A stretch of DNA of 64,000 nucleotides, taken from assembly GCF_036182465.1 (NCBI RefSeq), contig NZ_CP108081.1, forward strand, positions 5,084,001-5,148,000, written 5' to 3'. A program made the position numbers and the translations under genes. The notes under the pieces were generated by a model. That model made no database searches and was not told the origin of the DNA. It worked only from the letters and a program-made list of their open reading frames with translations. Shown here one piece after another: positions 33,691 through 41,713 of this stretch (its first letter is position 1; each line of letters opens with the position of its first letter). The DNA is from Streptomyces sp. NBC_00258 (GTDB lineage Bacteria > Actinomycetota > Actinomycetes > Streptomycetales > Streptomycetaceae).

Positions 33691-34503
33691 ATGTCCGAGC
33701 AAGGCGCGGAGCAGCGGTTCGGGGAGTACGTCGTGGTGCGGCGCGATGCGTCGTCGCACGTCGCCGAGCTCGTCCTGGACCGGCCCAAGGCCATGAACGC
33801 CGTGTCGACGGAGATGGCCCGCTCGATCTCCGCCGCGTGCGAAACGCTGGCCGCGGACCGGGACGTCCGGGCGGTCGTCCTCACCTCCACCCACGAGCGG
33901 GCCTTCTGCGTCGGCGCCGACCTCAAGGAGCGCAACTCCCTCACGGACGCCGAGCTGGTCCGTCAGCGTCCGCTCGCGCGTGCCGCGTACACCGGCGTAC
34001 TCGATCTGCCGATGCCCACCGTCGCCGCCGTGCACGGGTTCGCGCTGGGCGGCGGTTTCGAGCTCGCCCTGGCCTGCGATCTGATCGTGGCGGACGGTAC
34101 GGCCGTGGTGGGGCTGCCCGAGGTGTCGGTCGGCGTCATTCCCGGGGGCGGGGGTACGCAGTTGCTGCCGCGGCGGGTGGGTGCGGCGCGGGCGGCCGAG
34201 CTGATCTTCTCGGCGCGGCGGGTGGAGGCCGACGAGGCACGGGACCTCGGGCTGGTCGATGTCCTGGTCCCCGCGGGCGAGGCCCGTGCGGAGGGGCTGG
34301 CCCTGGCGGGCCGTATCGCCGTCAACTCGCCCGTCGGGCTGCGGGCCGCCAAGCGGGCGCTTCGGCTCGGGCACGGGCTCGATCTCCGCGCGGGTCTGGA
34401 GATCGAGGATGCCGCGTGGCGCTCGGTCGCATTCTCTGGCGACCGGGCGGAGGGGGTAGCGGCCTTCAACGAGAAGCGCCGGCCGGAGTGGCCCGGGGAG
34501 TAG
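33691..34503 (+). CDS. Enoyl-CoA hydratase/isomerase
   Basis: A protein of 270 residues of the crotonase fold. The oxyanion-hole segments are A-F-C-V-G-A-D-L-K (about 70) and H-G-F-A-L-G-G-G-F-E-L (about 118). The catalytic-Glu region L-P-E-V-S-V-G-V-I-P-G-G-G-G-T-Q-L-L-P is intact. It should hydrate enoyl-CoA esters in fatty-acid or branched-chain amino-acid breakdown. GGGAGAG lies 4-5 nt before the ATG. The palindrome at 33650-33665 overlaps its likely promoter and would link it to acyl-CoA supply. Repeat B, copy 2, follows immediately. Confidence 0.88.
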   Translation: MSEQGAEQRFGEYVVVRRDASSHVAELVLDRPKAMNAVSTEMARSISAACETLAADRDVRAVVLTSTHERAFCVGADLKERNSLTDAELVRQRPLARAAYTGVLDLPMPTVAAVHGFALGGGFELALACDLIVADGTAVVGLPEVSVGVIPGGGGTQLLPRRVGAARAAELIFSARRVEADEARDLGLVDVLVPAGEARAEGLALAGRIAVNSPVGLRAAKRALRLGHGLDLRAGLEIEDAAWRSVAFSGDRAEGVAAFNEKRRPEWPGE

Positions 34504-34506
34504 TTT

Positions 34507-34693
34507 CTCGCCCCCGCCGCCCCTACCCATTCCCGTCACTTACTCGGGGGCCAGCCCCCGAACCCCCGCTCCTCAAACGCCGGAGAGGCTGAATTTCAGC
34601 CCGTCCGGCGTTTGAGGACGAGGCCGTTCAGGCCGATAACGGGGGGTCTGGGGGCGCAGCCCCCAGGGACGGGAAGGGGCGGCGGGGGCGAAA
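34507..34693. repeat. Dispersed intergenic repeat B, copy 2 (composite)
   Basis: The inverted form of the B blocks (34507-34592) is joined to a related direct arm (34597-34693) containing CGTTTGAGGACGAGGCCG and the hairpin CTGGGGGC-gca-GCCCCCAG. The same composite occurs at 50104-50296, with high identity over about 190 bp. Confidence 0.8.
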
Positions 34694-34830
34694 GAAACCC
34701 CAAGCCGTCGGAGACTCCCCGTTCGGGTGATGGGAGACCCGAGTCGCCCCGAACCACACCACAGCGCGCATAACCTGCGCACCGCGACAGCGCGCCGGGG
34801 GGGCGCCCTCGCATCGGGGAGGGGAACTGC

Positions 34831-35529
34831 ATGCCGCACACGGCAACGAAGCCAGGAACGGTCACACCGGAGACGACACCACCGGAACCGGTCCTCACCC
34901 GCCCCCGAGGACGCCACCGCAAACCCCGCCCCCGCCGCATCCTGTTCGCGGTGGGCGGCCTGGCCCTGGCCGCAGGAGCCCTGAGCCTCCTCCGTATGGC
35001 ACCCGCCCCCACCGGCGGGGGCACCGGCGTGGAGGCCACGGACATCGACCCCAGCGCGGCCGGCTCGACGGAGAACCCGGCTCAGGACGACGCGGGGGCG
35101 GTGCCTGTGGGCGCACCACCCACGGCCGCCATGGGCCCCTCGGGAGCCACATCGAAACCGAACGAACCGAACCGGCTGGACGGGCAGAACAAGCCGGGCG
35201 AGACGAGGGATTCGAAGGGGCCGATCGGACCGTCCGCCCCGGGAGCGCAGAGCGGAGCCGCAGGACCAGCCGGATTCCCAGGACCCGCAGGCCCTCTCAA
35301 TCCCGCCCCCGACCCCTCCGCCGCCCTCCAGGACACCCGCCGCCCCATCACCGCAACCCCGCCCGCCCGAGCAGGACAGCAACCGGCAGCGCCCCGGCCC
35401 CCCGCCGCCACACCCTCAGCCCCCGCGCCGGCCCCGACGCCCCCCGGCACACCACAGGATCCCGCCCGCCCGGGCACGGGCCTGTGCGTCCCGATCGTGG
35501 GCCTGTGCTTCGACGGAAACGACAGGTAG
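34831..35529 (+). CDS. Proline-rich single-pass membrane protein
   Basis: A protein of 232 residues. A basic N-terminal segment (R-G-R-H-R-K-P-R-P-R-R) and one hydrophobic helix (about residues 37-55) are followed by about 150 residues rich in Pro, Ala and Gly, including collagen-like G-P-A-G-F-P-G-P-A-G. The last 15 residues hold a conserved-looking Cys-Val-Pro-Ile-Val-Gly-Leu-Cys that may form a disulphide outside the cell. A strong GGGGAGGGG precedes the ATG. It sits between the hydratase and adenylate cyclase genes, as in S. coelicolor from memory. Function unknown. Confidence 0.65.
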   Translation: MPHTATKPGTVTPETTPPEPVLTRPRGRHRKPRPRRILFAVGGLALAAGALSLLRMAPAPTGGGTGVEATDIDPSAAGSTENPAQDDAGAVPVGAPPTAAMGPSGATSKPNEPNRLDGQNKPGETRDSKGPIGPSAPGAQSGAAGPAGFPGPAGPLNPAPDPSAALQDTRRPITATPPARAGQQPAAPRPPAATPSAPAPAPTPPGTPQDPARPGTGLCVPIVGLCFDGNDR

Positions 35530-35571
35530 GAAAGGACCGAGGAAGGGCGGACCGACGCGGACCGACAACGG

Positions 35572-37056
35572 CTAGTTGCTGCGCCGCCTGAGCTGCCACG
35601 GCTCGACCACGCCCAGCCCCCGCACGGCCCGCTGCCACATCGGCTGAAGCGCGAAGCGGTACGCCGGCGGCTCCTCGCCCTCCTTCTCCGCGGCGGCGGC
35701 CTCGTCGGCGGCAGCGGCCTCTGAGGCGGGTGCGTCGCCGGTCCGGGTGAGTTCCTCGGCGAACGCCCCGTCGACCAGGACGGCGTCCTTCGGAGCTATC
35801 GAGGTCAGCCGGGACGCGAGGTTGACGGTCGTACCGAAGACATCTCCCATACGGGTGGTCACCGTGCCGAAGGCGATACCGACGCGCAGCTCGGGCATCG
35901 TCTCGTCGCCGGCCATGGTCTCGATCAGCCGCAGCGCGATCTCGGCGGCGACGCCCGCGTCGTCGGCCGCGTACAGCACCTCGTCGCCCAGCGTCTTGAT
36001 GAGTCGCCCGCCGTGCGCGGCCACCAGGTCGGCCGCGGTGGTCTCGAAGGCCTCGACGAGTTCGCCGAGTTCCTCCTCCTCCATGCGCCGGGTCAGACGC
36101 GTGAAGCCGACGAGGTCGGCGAAGCCGACGGCGAGCCGGCGGTCGACCATCTCCTCGTCGTCCGCGGCCTGCACGACGCGGCCGGTCGCGGCGGCGAGCT
36201 GGCGCCGCCAGACGTAGACGAGGAACTCCTCCAGCTCGGGCAGGAGCAGTTCGACGAGGGGGTACGTGACCTCGGTGCGTGTCATGCCCGGTTCCGGGGG
36301 CTCGGTGAGGCCCTCCAGGAAGGAGTCGATCTGCCACTCGGCCAGCCGCGCGGTGGTCTGGCCGGTCGAACGGGCGACCTGGACCGCCATCGCCTCGCTG
36401 AGCAGCCCTGCCTCCACCAGACCGGAGAGCCGGCGCAGCGCGAGTACGTCGGCCTCCGTGAGCGCCTTGGCCTGGCCGATGTCCGCGAAGCCCATGGCCC
36501 GCCAGAAACGGGTGGCCAGCTCCACGGAGACGCCCGCGCTGCGGGCGGCCTGGAAGGGGGTGTAGCGGCGCTCGGCACCGAGGATGAGCTGTTCGAGACG
36601 CAGGGCCAGCGGATCCTCCTCGGAGGCGGCGGCCTGCGCCTCCGCACGGTCGGCCCCCTCACCCCGGCCCGCAACCTCACCGCGGCCCGCGGCCTCCGCC
36701 CGGCCCGAGGTCCCCATTCGGCCCGAGCTCTCCGCCCGGCCCGCGGTCGGCGACCCGCCCGACGCATCCACCTGATCCGTCAGATCCGTCTGATCCGACA
36801 GATCCGTCTGTTCCACCTGATCCGACGCCTCGGGCGCGCTGGGCGGTCCGTCCGGCGTCTCCGTCCGGTCCGGCGTTTCCGCCCGGTCCGTCCGGCCGTC
36901 CTGCGCGTCCACTCGGTTCTGTTCCTCCACCCGCGCGTGCGCCTCGGCCCGATCGATCCGTGCGGCCGCCGTGTCGGCGACAGACCCGGTGGTACGCCCC
37001 GGCTCACCGTCGGAGGCGGTGTCACCCGTGCCGGAGCCCGTGTCGTCGACGGTCAC
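35572..37056 (-). CDS. cya: Class III adenylate cyclase
   Basis: A protein of 494 residues. The first 150 are low-complexity and acidic, with Asp-Gln-Thr-Asp-Leu and Gly-Arg-x-Glu repeats. A predicted helical domain (about 150-295) with a MerR-like F-x-A-A-R-x-A-G-V segment follows. The cyclase domain (about 310-470) has the metal-binding F-A-D-L-V-G-F-T, the K-T-L-G-D-E-V-L block and the G-x-T-V-N-L-A-S-R-L transition-state motif. It makes cAMP, which in Streptomyces affects germination and antibiotic production. No transmembrane helix is seen. The GTG start has AAGGGCAG upstream. The neighbour birA is on the same strand, 215 nt upstream. Confidence 0.88.
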   Translation of the reverse strand: MTVDDTGSGTGDTASDGEPGRTTGSVADTAAARIDRAEAHARVEEQNRVDAQDGRTDRAETPDRTETPDGPPSAPEASDQVEQTDLSDQTDLTDQVDASGGSPTAGRAESSGRMGTSGRAEAAGRGEVAGRGEGADRAEAQAAASEEDPLALRLEQLILGAERRYTPFQAARSAGVSVELATRFWRAMGFADIGQAKALTEADVLALRRLSGLVEAGLLSEAMAVQVARSTGQTTARLAEWQIDSFLEGLTEPPEPGMTRTEVTYPLVELLLPELEEFLVYVWRRQLAAATGRVVQAADDEEMVDRRLAVGFADLVGFTRLTRRMEEEELGELVEAFETTAADLVAAHGGRLIKTLGDEVLYAADDAGVAAEIALRLIETMAGDETMPELRVGIAFGTVTTRMGDVFGTTVNLASRLTSIAPKDAVLVDGAFAEELTRTGDAPASEAAAADEAAAAEKEGEEPPAYRFALQPMWQRAVRGLGVVEPWQLRRRSN

Positions 37057-37271
37057 GCCTGCTGCCCTTCCGATCTGCCGCGGTCAGGTATCGACCGGCC
37101 TCAACTCTACGGCAGGTGTGCTCTGGCTCACTCCCGACCGCCGAGGCCGGACGGCCCGTGGCCCACTCCTCCCGCGTAGGTCCGCGGCCCACTCCCACTC
37201 GTACGGCTCGTACGCGCTCCTTGCTCACCACCAGGCACGAAGCGTCCCGCGCACCCCTGCCGGCATGTCCG

Positions 37272-38165
37272 TCACTGGTCCCCCGGGTCCCCCGCCGGCC
37301 GCAGATGCACGATGTCCCCCGCTCCCACGGGGTGCTGCACGCCCTCCGCCGTGGCCAGGACCAGCCGTCCGTCGCCGTCCACGGCCACCGCCTCCCCGGT
37401 GATCGACTTCCCGCCGGGCAGTTCGGCCCGTACGACCCGCCCGAGCGTGGCGCATCCGGCGGCGTACGTGTCCTGAAGGCCGGACCTGGCCGGATCGCCG
37501 CCCACGCTGCGCCACTTCTCGTACCACTGGCCGAGGGACCGGAGCACGGCCCGCAGGATCGTGTCACGGTCCGTGGTCGACGCTCCCGCGAGGACGAGCG
37601 AACCCGCGCCCGGCACGGGCAGCTCGTCCTCGCGGAGCGTGACGTTGATGCCGATGCCTACGACGACCGCGTCGGGCCCGGCACGCTCGGCGAGGATGCC
37701 GCCGGTCTTGCGTTCCTGGCCGTCCACGGTGACGAGCAGGTCGTTGGGCCACTTGAGTGCCGTGTCGACCCCGGCGGCGCGGGACAGCGCGGTGACCGTC
37801 GCGACCCCGGCGAGCAGCGGCAGCCAGCCCCAGCGCTCGACCGGCACCTCGGTCGGTTTCAGCAGGACGGAGAAGAAGAGGCCCGAGCGGGCGGGTGCCG
37901 TCCACCGGCGGTCGAGGCGCCCGCGCCCGGCGTCCTGCTCCTCGGCGACGAGGACCGTGCCCTCCTCCGCCTTGCCCTCCGTGGCGAGGGCGACGAGGTC
38001 GGAGTTGGTGGAGCCGGTGTGCTGCACGACGTCGACAGCGCGCCAGAGCCCCTCGTGGCCCCCGTTGCGCACGAGCGCGCGGCGCAGGGCCACGGCGTTG
38101 AGCGGGGGACGGTCCAGGTCGGACCACCGATTGCTGTTCGCGTCTGAGTCGTCTCGCGGCGTCAT
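37272..38165 (-). CDS. birA: Biotin--[acetyl-CoA-carboxylase] ligase
   Basis: A protein of 297 residues with the biotin-ligase core: G-S-T-N-S-D-L-V, the A-E-E-Q-D-A-G-R-G-R-L-D-R-R biotinyl-AMP loop, and K-W-P-N-D-L-L. An SH3-like C-terminal domain follows. There is no N-terminal winged helix, so it is a monofunctional ligase and not a repressor. Its substrate is almost certainly the biotin-carrier lysine of AccA2 encoded at 43248-45020. It diverges from pccB, so ligase and carboxylase are co-located. The ATG at 38165 is supported by a TAGGGT -10 element 7 nt upstream, giving a leaderless mRNA. Confidence 0.9.
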   Translation of the reverse strand: MTPRDDSDANSNRWSDLDRPPLNAVALRRALVRNGGHEGLWRAVDVVQHTGSTNSDLVALATEGKAEEGTVLVAEEQDAGRGRLDRRWTAPARSGLFFSVLLKPTEVPVERWGWLPLLAGVATVTALSRAAGVDTALKWPNDLLVTVDGQERKTGGILAERAGPDAVVVGIGINVTLREDELPVPGAGSLVLAGASTTDRDTILRAVLRSLGQWYEKWRSVGGDPARSGLQDTYAAGCATLGRVVRAELPGGKSITGEAVAVDGDGRLVLATAEGVQHPVGAGDIVHLRPAGDPGDQ

Positions 38166-38172
38166 GCAACCC

Positions 38173-38178
38173 ACCCTA
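38173..38178 (-). promoter_or_regulatory. -10 element of a leaderless promoter (birA)
   Basis: TAGGGT (minus strand) ends 7 nt before the birA ATG. Confidence 0.5.
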
Positions 38179-38341
38179 GGTGTGGTAAACGCCGCACTGC
38201 CGAACGGTAGGCACGCCACTACGCTACGGATGAGTAGCCAACCCCCCTTCTGAGCACCGCCAGCACCGTTCAGCAGGTCCGAAACACCTCGTGTCACCTC
38301 ACCCTCACGTCCCCACTGAGCAGGCAGGGAGCCGCATCCCG

Positions 38342-39940
38342 ATGTCCGAGCCGGAACAGCAGCACGAGATCGACATCCACACCACCGCGGGCAAGCTCGC
38401 GGATCTGCGGCGCCGCATCGACGAGGCGACGCACGCCGGCTCGGCGCGTGCCGTCGAAAAGCAGCACGCCAAGGGCAAGTTGACGGCTCGTGAGCGGATC
38501 GAGCTGCTGCTGGACGAGGGCTCCTTCGTGGAGTTCGACGAGTTCGCGCAGCACCGCTCGACGGACTTCGGCCTGGAGAACAACCGCCCGTACGGTGACG
38601 GGGTCGTGACCGGCTACGGCACGGTGGACGGGCGCCCGGTCGCCGTGTTCTCCCAGGACTTCACGGTCTTCGGCGGCGCGCTCGGCGAGGTCTACGGCCA
38701 GAAGATCATGAAGGTGATGGACTTCGCGCTGAAGACCGGCTGTCCGGTCATCGGCATCAACGACTCGGGCGGCGCCCGCATCCAGGAGGGCGTCGCGGCG
38801 CTCGGCATGTACGGCGAGATCTTCCGCCGCAACACCCACGCCTCGGGTGTCATCCCGCAGATCAGCCTGGTCGTCGGCCCGTGCGCGGGCGGCGCGGTCT
38901 ACTCCCCCGCGATCACCGACTTCACGGTGATGGTCGACCAGACCTCGCACATGTTCATCACCGGCCCGGACGTCATCAAGACGGTGACCGGCGAGGACGT
39001 CGGCTTCGAGGAGCTGGGCGGCGCGCGCACGCACAACGCGGTGTCGGGCGTGGCCCATCACATGGCGGGCGACGAGAAGGACGCGATCGAGTACGTCAAG
39101 TCGCTGCTGTCCTACCTCCCGTCGAACAACCTCAGTGAGCCGCCCGCCTTCCCGGAGGAGGCCGACCTGGCCCCGACCGACGAGGACCGCGAGCTCGACA
39201 CGCTGATCCCGGACAGCGCGAACCAGCCGTACGACATGCACACGGTGATCGAACACGTCCTGGACGACGCCGAGTTCTTCGAGACCCAGCCGCTGTTCGC
39301 GCCGAACATCCTCACCGGCTTCGGCCGGGTCGAGGGTCACCCGGTGGGCATCGTCGCCAACCAGCCGATGCAGTTCGCGGGCTGCCTCGACATCGACGCG
39401 AGCGAGAAGGCGGCCCGCTTCGTCCGCACCTGCGACGCCTTCAACGTCCCCGTCATCACGTTCGTGGACGTCCCCGGCTTCCTCCCCGGTGTCGACCAGG
39501 AGCACACGGGCATCATCCGCAGAGGCGCGAAGCTGATCTACGCGTACGCGGAGGCCACCGTCCCGCTGATCACGGTCATCACCCGCAAGGCCTTCGGCGG
39601 CGCGTACGACGTCATGGGCTCCAAGCACCTGGGTGCCGACCTCAACCTCGCCTGGCCGACCGCCCAGATCGCCGTGATGGGCGCGCAGGGCGCGGTGAAC
39701 ATCCTGCACCGCCGCACCATCGCCGCGGCCCCCGCCGACGAGCAGGAGGCCACCCGGGCCCGCCTGATCCAGGAGTACGAGGACACGCTCCTCAACCCCT
39801 ACACGGCCGCCGAGCGCGGGTACATCGACGGTGTGATCCTGCCGTCCGACACCCGTTCCCACGTCGTACGCGGCCTGCGGTCGCTGCGTTCGAAGCGGGA
39901 GTCCCTGCCGCCGAAGAAGCACGGCAACATCCCCCTGTAG
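38342..39940 (+). CDS. pccB: Propionyl-CoA carboxylase beta subunit (carboxyltransferase)
   Basis: A protein of 532 residues with two crotonase-like halves. The N-terminal oxyanion segment is G-I-N-D-S-G-G-A-R-I-Q-E-G and the C-terminal one lies in the F-V-D-V-P-G-F-L-P-G block. The residue that sets acyl-CoA preference in the Streptomyces enzymes is Asp423 in G-G-A-Y-D-V-M-G (Asp422 in S. coelicolor numbering), which favours propionyl-CoA. It transfers CO2 from carboxybiotin on AccA2 to propionyl-CoA, yielding methylmalonyl-CoA for polyketides and branched lipids. GGGAG lies 10 nt before the ATG. The epsilon subunit gene follows after about 40 nt. Confidence 0.95.
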   Translation: MSEPEQQHEIDIHTTAGKLADLRRRIDEATHAGSARAVEKQHAKGKLTARERIELLLDEGSFVEFDEFAQHRSTDFGLENNRPYGDGVVTGYGTVDGRPVAVFSQDFTVFGGALGEVYGQKIMKVMDFALKTGCPVIGINDSGGARIQEGVAALGMYGEIFRRNTHASGVIPQISLVVGPCAGGAVYSPAITDFTVMVDQTSHMFITGPDVIKTVTGEDVGFEELGGARTHNAVSGVAHHMAGDEKDAIEYVKSLLSYLPSNNLSEPPAFPEEADLAPTDEDRELDTLIPDSANQPYDMHTVIEHVLDDAEFFETQPLFAPNILTGFGRVEGHPVGIVANQPMQFAGCLDIDASEKAARFVRTCDAFNVPVITFVDVPGFLPGVDQEHTGIIRRGAKLIYAYAEATVPLITVITRKAFGGAYDVMGSKHLGADLNLAWPTAQIAVMGAQGAVNILHRRTIAAAPADEQEATRARLIQEYEDTLLNPYTAAERGYIDGVILPSDTRSHVVRGLRSLRSKRESLPPKKHGNIPL

Positions 39941-39981
39941 GACGCCGGTCGAGAGCAGACGATTCGAGAGCGGGAACGGTC

Positions 39982-40188
39982 ATGATCAAGGTCGTAAGGG
40001 GCAACCCGACCCCCGAGGAGCTGGCAGCCGCACTGGCGGTGGTCCAGGCCCGCGCCGCGGCGGCGGCAACCACTCCGCCCGGCGCGACACAGGAACGCCC
40101 GGCATGGTCCGACCCGTCCCGAGTGGCCCAGAGGCGCCTGCCGCCCCCGGGTCCGAGGTCTTGGGCCCGCACCTTCTGGCCCGGTTAG
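39982..40188 (+). CDS. pccE: Acyl-CoA carboxylase epsilon subunit
   Basis: A protein of 68 residues. The M-I-K-V-V-R-G-N-P-T-P-E-E-L-A-A-A-L start is the hallmark of actinobacterial acyl-CoA carboxylase epsilon chains, and the C-terminal P-x-P-R-S-W-A-R-T-F-W-P-G is also typical. The subunit bridges or activates the AccA2-PccB complex. GCGGGAACG precedes the ATG. It is cotranscribed with pccB and ends at repeat A, copy 3, which probably terminates both this transcript and the convergent hydrolase gene. Confidence 0.92.
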   Translation: MIKVVRGNPTPEELAAALAVVQARAAAAATTPPGATQERPAWSDPSRVAQRRLPPPGPRSWARTFWPG

Positions 40189-40193
40189 AGGGC

Positions 40194-40250
40194 AGCGCCC
40201 CTTTTAGGGGCGCGGGGAACTGCGCGACAAGCCACAACGCACCCGCAGTC
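40194..40250. repeat. Dispersed intergenic repeat A, copy 3
   Basis: The GCGCCCC-ttttag-GGGCGC type hairpin is followed by the tail GGGGAACTGCGCGACAAGCC and then ACAACGCACCCGCAG. It fills the gap between convergent pccE and the SGNH hydrolase gene. Confidence 0.78.
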
Positions 40251-41379
40251 AAAGAACACGAGCGACGGCTTCGGCCATCACCTCGTACCCGACATCATTC
40301 GGGTGCAGGTGATCGCCGAAGTCGTACGCACCACACAGCACATCCGGCGCGCCGGGATCGCCCATGACCCGGTGGAGATCGACAACCGCGTCGTACTCCC
40401 CCGAGCAACGAATCCACTCGTTCAGCTCGTGACTCACCTTCGCCGCCCGCTCCCCCCAGTGATCGGACCCGCCGAAGGGCAGCAGCGTCGCACCAACCGC
40501 GCGCACGCCGCGAGCCCGTGCCAGCCGTATCAACTCCCGGTGCCCCGCGACGAGTTCACTCACCTCGACCCGAGGCGCGGGCCGATACGTCGGCTGCTCG
40601 TCGGTCTCGCTGAACCCGATGTCGTTGAGCCCCAGCAGAACGACGACCGTGTCGACGCCCGCGAGCGCGAACACGTCCCGCTCCACCCGCCGGACGCCCT
40701 TCTCCCCGTACCAGGCCGAGTCGTTGAGCAGCAGGTTCCCCCCGATGCCCGCGTTGAGCACGGGCCGCCCCGTGCGCTCGGCGAGGGCGTCGGACCAGCG
40801 TCGGTTCGCGCCGGGCGTGGACCCGAACCCGTCGGTGATCGAGTCGCCGAAGAGGGCCACGGCGTCCGTTCGCCCCGCGGAGACATCGACGCCGGACAGG
40901 AAGTACCAGGACTCACTGACCTCGTCGAAGGCCTCGCCCCCGGTGTCCGCCAGGAGATCTCCCGCGCCCCGGTAGCTGGCGGCGAAGGCCTGCGCGTGGA
41001 AGGTGGCGGGCCCGGTGACGGCGTCCAGATGAAGGGTGACCGTCACCGATTCGCCTGATTCCAGGGCGAGTTCGGCCGCGTCGCCGATGATCTCCCCGCG
41101 CGCGGGGACTTCGGCGGACGCGGACCCCGCGAAGGTGAGCCGCCGGACCGAGTCCGGCCGCACGGCGGCTCCACGGGCCGTACGGGCGACCGTCGCGCCC
41201 GCGACCCGCAGCGGCGAGGTCCCGTACGCGTTCGACAGACGGATACGGACCCGGTCGCCGCCCGCGCCGACGCGGACGACCTGGCGCAGGGACTGCCGCC
41301 AGAAGCCCTCCTGCGACCAGTTGGGCGTGAAGCCCGTGCTGGGCAGCTGGGGTGAGGCGGTCCAGGCGGTGGTGAACAC
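40249..41379 (-). CDS. SGNH/GDSL-type esterase
   Basis: About 376 residues. A beta-sandwich domain occupies residues 1-165, followed by an SGNH hydrolase domain. Its blocks are Gly178-Asp179-Ser180 (nucleophile Ser), N-A-G-I-G-G-N (block II Gly), G-L-N-D-I-G (block III Asn-Asp), and a terminal D-H-L-H-P-N-D (Asp/His). It should cleave an ester in a lipid, polysaccharide acetyl group or similar. No signal peptide is seen, so it may act in the cytosol. The GTG at 41379 is chosen for its GGGAGGG ribosome binding site 7 nt upstream. A 24-bp inverted repeat sits 36-59 nt upstream of the start. Confidence 0.85.
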   Translation of the reverse strand: MFTTAWTASPQLPSTGFTPNWSQEGFWRQSLRQVVRVGAGGDRVRIRLSNAYGTSPLRVAGATVARTARGAAVRPDSVRRLTFAGSASAEVPARGEIIGDAAELALESGESVTVTLHLDAVTGPATFHAQAFAASYRGAGDLLADTGGEAFDEVSESWYFLSGVDVSAGRTDAVALFGDSITDGFGSTPGANRRWSDALAERTGRPVLNAGIGGNLLLNDSAWYGEKGVRRVERDVFALAGVDTVVVLLGLNDIGFSETDEQPTYRPAPRVEVSELVAGHRELIRLARARGVRAVGATLLPFGGSDHWGERAAKVSHELNEWIRCSGEYDAVVDLHRVMGDPGAPDVLCGAYDFGDHLHPNDVGYEVMAEAVARVL

Positions 41380-41414
41380 GGCGCATCCCTCCCTGAGAGG
41401 ATCAGCAGACTTAC

Positions 41415-41438
41415 CTAACGGGACAGGAGTCCCGTTAG
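41415..41438. promoter_or_regulatory. Operator-like perfect inverted repeat
   Basis: CTAACGGGAC and GTCCCGTTAG are 10-bp perfect arms with a 4-nt spacer. They lie upstream of the SGNH hydrolase gene where a repressor would block its promoter. The 24-bp symmetric form is typical of TetR-family sites. Confidence 0.65.
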
Positions 41439-41492
41439 TGACACCCGGAACGGTAGCAGGGGAACAAGAGCTAATGGAACCCCAGACCCTTT

Positions 41493-41517
41493 TACTCAAA
41501 ATGAGTACGCGTACTCA
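41493..41517. promoter_or_regulatory. Tripartite TACTCA/TGAGTA operator-like element
   Basis: TACTCA (41493-41498), TGAGTA (41502-41507) and TACTCA (41512-41517) alternate in orientation. The last two make the perfect 16-bp palindrome TGAGTACGCGTACTCA. It lies 37 nt before the small membrane protein gene. Confidence 0.6.
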
Positions 41518-41553
41518 GGCGCCCGCGCCCGCGGCGGAGTCACGATCGTTGAC

Positions 41554-41682
41554 ATGCTGTGGTCCGACCCGGAGAACGAGCCGCCCAAGGAACTGCGCGA
41601 CATGCAGGACATGTTGCGGCGACTGGGCGTTCTCCTGGCACTGGCCGCGGTGCTCGCGATGATCGTGCTCGGCGTGATGTGA
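41554..41682 (+). CDS. 42-residue membrane protein (possibly MmpB-like)
   Basis: A short frame read by hand: an acidic/basic N-terminus (W-S-D-P-E-N-E-P-P-K-E-L-R-D-M-Q-D-M), then a single hydrophobic helix of about 18 residues (V-L-L-A-L-A-A-V-L-A-M-I-V-L-G-V-M) to the stop. Codon third positions are GC-rich throughout. It lies 31 nt before maf on the same strand, where S. coelicolor also has a small gene, from memory. The shape fits the small morphogenic membrane proteins described in Streptomyces (MmpA/MmpB), but that link is by recollection only. CACGAT ends 7 nt before the ATG, so it may be leaderless. A striking operator-like element lies just upstream. Confidence 0.55.
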   Translation: MLWSDPENEPPKELRDMQDMLRRLGVLLALAAVLAMIVLGVM

Positions 41683-41701
41683 GCCGCCGCGGCCCCGCCG
41701 A

Positions 41702-41707
41702 TACCCT
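41702..41707 (+). promoter_or_regulatory. -10 element of a leaderless promoter (maf)
   Basis: TACCCT ends 6 nt before the maf ATG; no ribosome binding site is visible. Confidence 0.5.
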
Positions 41708-41713
41708 GGCCGC

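Noticed and set aside
38294..39922. Open frame of 542 codons antisense to pccB
   Set aside because: PccB is complete and highly conserved; the opposite frame is Val/Arg/Asp-rich shadow sequence.
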